From the NCBI RefSeq assembly GCF_002013465.1, contig NZ_MAFC01000031.1:1-64000 (forward strand): a stretch of 64,000 nucleotides of DNA, in the 5' to 3' direction. Both the position numbers and the translations under genes were made by a program. A model generated the notes under the pieces. The model saw nothing but the letters and a program-made list of their open reading frames with translations, was not told the DNA's origin and did not search any database. Below are positions 62,025 to 64,000 of the stretch, one piece after another. The DNA comes from Mycobacterium sp. D16R12 (GTDB lineage: Bacteria > Actinomycetota > Actinomycetes > Mycobacteriales > Mycobacteriaceae). Positions within the stretch are counted from its first letter, which is position 1. Each line of letters opens with the position of its first letter.

Positions 62025-63079
62025 CAGGCGGGAACGGCGCTGTGCGAATCAGGCACTGTGGCTTCGGCAGCCGAGTAGTTCACCAGCGGACCGCGCTGCG
62101 GCTCGCTGCGGTAGCGGGCGGCACGGCCATCGATGTGCAGCACCCGCCACACCAGCTTGGCCACCGGGTTCATCATCCCGGTTTCCCTGACCAGCATCCG
62201 CACGTCGGAGAAGACCTCACTCATCGTCTGCCGCGAGGCCGGGCTCTTCCAGAAGATCTCCTTCATCACCTCTTGCGGGATGTCGAATCTCTTGGCGAAG
62301 CTGCGCGGCGGCGTCATGATGGCGCCCATCAGCACCCGCATGGTGATCGGGGTGGCAATCGACAACACAAACCGGTTGAACCAGTGCATGGCCGGGACGC
62401 GCTTGCGCAGGTACTCATGGGCGAAGGAGATGTGCCGGGCCTCCTCGGCCACGTGGATCTCCATGACGCGCTTCATGATCGGGTGCAGGTTGTCGCCCTC
62501 ACGCAGCACGTTCTTCTGCGTGTGGTCGATGGGCTCCTCACCGGCGAGCACACCCACGAAGAACATCTCGGGGAACGGCGTGGAGGCCAGTGGAACGAAC
62601 GGGGACAGCCAGCGCAGCAGGCGCGGCATGCCGGGCACGTCGACACCGAGGCGGTTGACCATCTCCTGGAACATCAGGGTGTGGTTGCACTCTTCGATGG
62701 ACTCGTGGTTGAGGTACCGGAACTCCGGTGAGCCGTTGGGAACGCTGAACGCGTATTGGATGAGACCGCGGATCAGGATGCTCTCGAAGTGCAGACCAAC
62801 CTTGGCGACGTTGGCCTGACGCCACATGCCGATCTCGATCTGCTTCTCCAGCGGCTGCGCCTGGTACCAGGGGTGCCGGCCGAACGGATCGGTCCGGTGC
62901 GGGAGCACCCAGCGCGGATCATTCGGGACGACGGCATACTCCGGGTTATCCCAGTCGATATCGATGAAGGGATCGAAGTTCCGGTTCGTGGAGCCGTGCG
63001 ACAGGGTCTCAAGCACCTGCACGTAGCTCGCGTCGGCGCGTACTTCCTTCTTCGCGCGGAGCTTCTCGCGGAGCGACAT
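62024..63079 (-). CDS. AurF-like diiron oxygenase (Rv0885-like)
   Basis: 351 aa, mainly helical, ferritin-like diiron fold of the p-aminobenzoate N-oxygenase (AurF) family. Metal-ligand candidates are Glu in GLHFESILIRG, the NHESIEECNHTLMFQEM pair and EIHVAEEARHISFAHEY. It is probably a cytosolic or membrane-associated oxygenase with unknown substrate. ATG 63079 follows AAAGGAGA. It is directly upstream of fprB with a 1-bp stop/start overlap, the same pair as Rv0885-Rv0886, which argues for a shared electron-transfer function. A 213-bp spacer separates it from divergent serC. Confidence 0.88.
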   Translation of the reverse strand: MSLREKLRAKKEVRADASYVQVLETLSHGSTNRNFDPFIDIDWDNPEYAVVPNDPRWVLPHRTDPFGRHPWYQAQPLEKQIEIGMWRQANVAKVGLHFESILIRGLIQYAFSVPNGSPEFRYLNHESIEECNHTLMFQEMVNRLGVDVPGMPRLLRWLSPFVPLASTPFPEMFFVGVLAGEEPIDHTQKNVLREGDNLHPIMKRVMEIHVAEEARHISFAHEYLRKRVPAMHWFNRFVLSIATPITMRVLMGAIMTPPRSFAKRFDIPQEVMKEIFWKSPASRQTMSEVFSDVRMLVRETGMMNPVAKLVWRVLHIDGRAARYRSEPQRGPLVNYSAAEATVPDSHSAVPA

Positions 63080-63292
63080 GGCTTATCTCCTTTGATTCGT
63101 CCAAAGACGCGGTAACGGACCTGCAAACTTTTACGTTCTGGGGCTACTTGAAAGTCTACAAGCTCTGGGCGAGTGTAAACAGGGCGAGAAGCCCCTATCT
63201 AGGTTTGGGACGAAACGTCCCATGTGACGTTCTCTGCGCGCATTGTTTTGTGTGAGGCAGGTCTCAATGGGCCACCGTTTAGGCTGGTAGTC

Positions 63293-64000
63293 GTGGCTGA
63301 ATTGACCATCCCCGCTGACCTCCTGCCCGCCGACGGACGTTTCGGCTGTGGCCCCTCCAAAGTGCGGCCCGAGCAGCTGCAATCGCTCGTGACCGCCGGA
63401 GCCTCCCTCTTCGGTACTTCGCATCGGCAAGCGCCGGTCAAAAACCTGGTGGGTCGCGTCCGCGAAGGGCTCAAGGAGCTCTTCTCCGCACCCGACGGTT
63501 ACGAGGTCATCCTCGGCAACGGCGGCTCCACCCTGTTCTGGGATGCCGCGGCCTTCGGCCTGATCCGCGAGAAGTCGCTGCACTTGACCTTCGGCGAGTT
63601 CAGCGCCAAGTTCGCCTCCTGCGTGGCCAAGAACCCGTTCGTCGGGGATCCCATCAAGGTGACCGCCGATCCGGGAGGCGCGCCCGTGCCCGTCTCGGAT
63701 CCGTCGGCCGATGTGATCGCCTGGGCCCATAACGAGACGTCGACAGGTGTCATGGTTCCGGTGCAGCGTCCGGCCGGCTCCGAGAACGCGCTGGTCCTCA
63801 TCGACGCCACCTCCGGTGCCGGTGGCCTACCGGTGGATATCACCGAGGCGGACGCCTACTACTTCGCGCCGCAGAAGAATTTTGCGGGCGACGGCGGGCT
63901 GTGGCTCGCGGTCCTGAGTCCGGCCGCGCTGGAGCGCGTGGAGGAGATCGGCGGCAGCGGACGCTGGGTCCCGGACATCCTGTCCCTGCCCATCGCGGTG
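63293..64000 (+). CDS. serC: Phosphoserine aminotransferase SerC, 5' part
   Basis: First 236 codons; the gene runs off the right edge. PLP enzyme of serine biosynthesis converting 3-phosphohydroxypyruvate to phosphoserine. Visible marks: DGRFGCGPSKVRPEQLQ, FGTSHRQAPVKNLVGRVR, VILGNGGSTLFWDAAAFGL, IAWAHNETSTGV, IDATSGAGGLPVD and the Schiff-base Lys195 in FAPQKNFAGDGG. It matches M. tuberculosis SerC throughout as recalled. GTG 63293 is the only sensible start and lacks a clear ribosome site, so the message may be leaderless. Confidence 0.93.
   Translation, partial: MAELTIPADLLPADGRFGCGPSKVRPEQLQSLVTAGASLFGTSHRQAPVKNLVGRVREGLKELFSAPDGYEVILGNGGSTLFWDAAAFGLIREKSLHLTFGEFSAKFASCVAKNPFVGDPIKVTADPGGAPVPVSDPSADVIAWAHNETSTGVMVPVQRPAGSENALVLIDATSGAGGLPVDITEADAYYFAPQKNFAGDGGLWLAVLSPAALERVEEIGGSGRWVPDILSLPIAV

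Overview
The window looks like a GC-rich chromosomal segment of a rapidly growing mycobacterium. The Mycobacteroides abscessus/chelonae group is my best guess, but no search was run. Two things point there. First, many genes match, in roughly collinear order, the M. tuberculosis block serC-Rv0885-fprB-citA-gltA2-Rv0897c-prrB-prrA-echA6-Rv0906-ctpE-Rv0909/Rv0910 (names from memory). Second, a pks / papA3-mmpL10-PE-fadD23 cluster with a Gap-like gene sits inside that block; this is the gene set of the trehalose polyphleate (TPP) locus known in M. smegmatis and M. abscessus.

Layout. 1-8.3 kb: truncated secreted protein, DNA polymerase IV (dinB), two-domain VOC protein, yaaA, a secreted repeat-rich protein, an aldehyde dehydrogenase/DUF779 pair and a SUKH-like hypothetical. 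8.3-16 kb: MFS exporter with a C-terminal winged-helix-like domain, TetR regulator, F420-type LLM oxidoreductase, small Cys/Gly-rich secreted protein, Rv0910-like SRPBCC 'toxin', secreted lipase, Rv0909-like 'antitoxin', LCMT-type methyltransferase, SPFH protein. 16-27 kb: ctpE calcium ATPase, methyltransferase, MBL-fold hydrolase, echA6, flavin oxidoreductase, exported protein, prrA-prrB two-component system, FKBP isomerase, phytoene-desaturase-like oxidoreductase. 27-36 kb: AT-richer HEPN-type protein, MFS-marR operon, gltA2, glxA-pfpI operon, DUF2252 protein and a second MFS exporter behind a 28-bp palindrome. 36-55.6 kb: the TPP locus. 55.6-64 kb: TetR, KstD-like dehydrogenase, pdxH, citA, VOC protein, AurF-like diiron protein with fprB, and the start of serC.

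How the TPP locus should work: FadD23 (FAAL type) activates a long fatty acid. The bimodular Pks extends it with malonyl units only, since both AT domains carry HAFH. Reductive logic should leave one double bond per four carbons, giving phleic acids. PapA3 acylates trehalose, MmpL10 exports the precursor, and the secreted PE-PPE-fold acyltransferase finishes TPP outside the membrane. The Gap-like membrane protein probably assists export. The most interesting biochemical point is that module 1 has a KR but no DH, although the expected product requires dehydration at exactly that step. No CRISPR array, insertion sequence, prophage, rRNA or convincing tRNA gene was seen.
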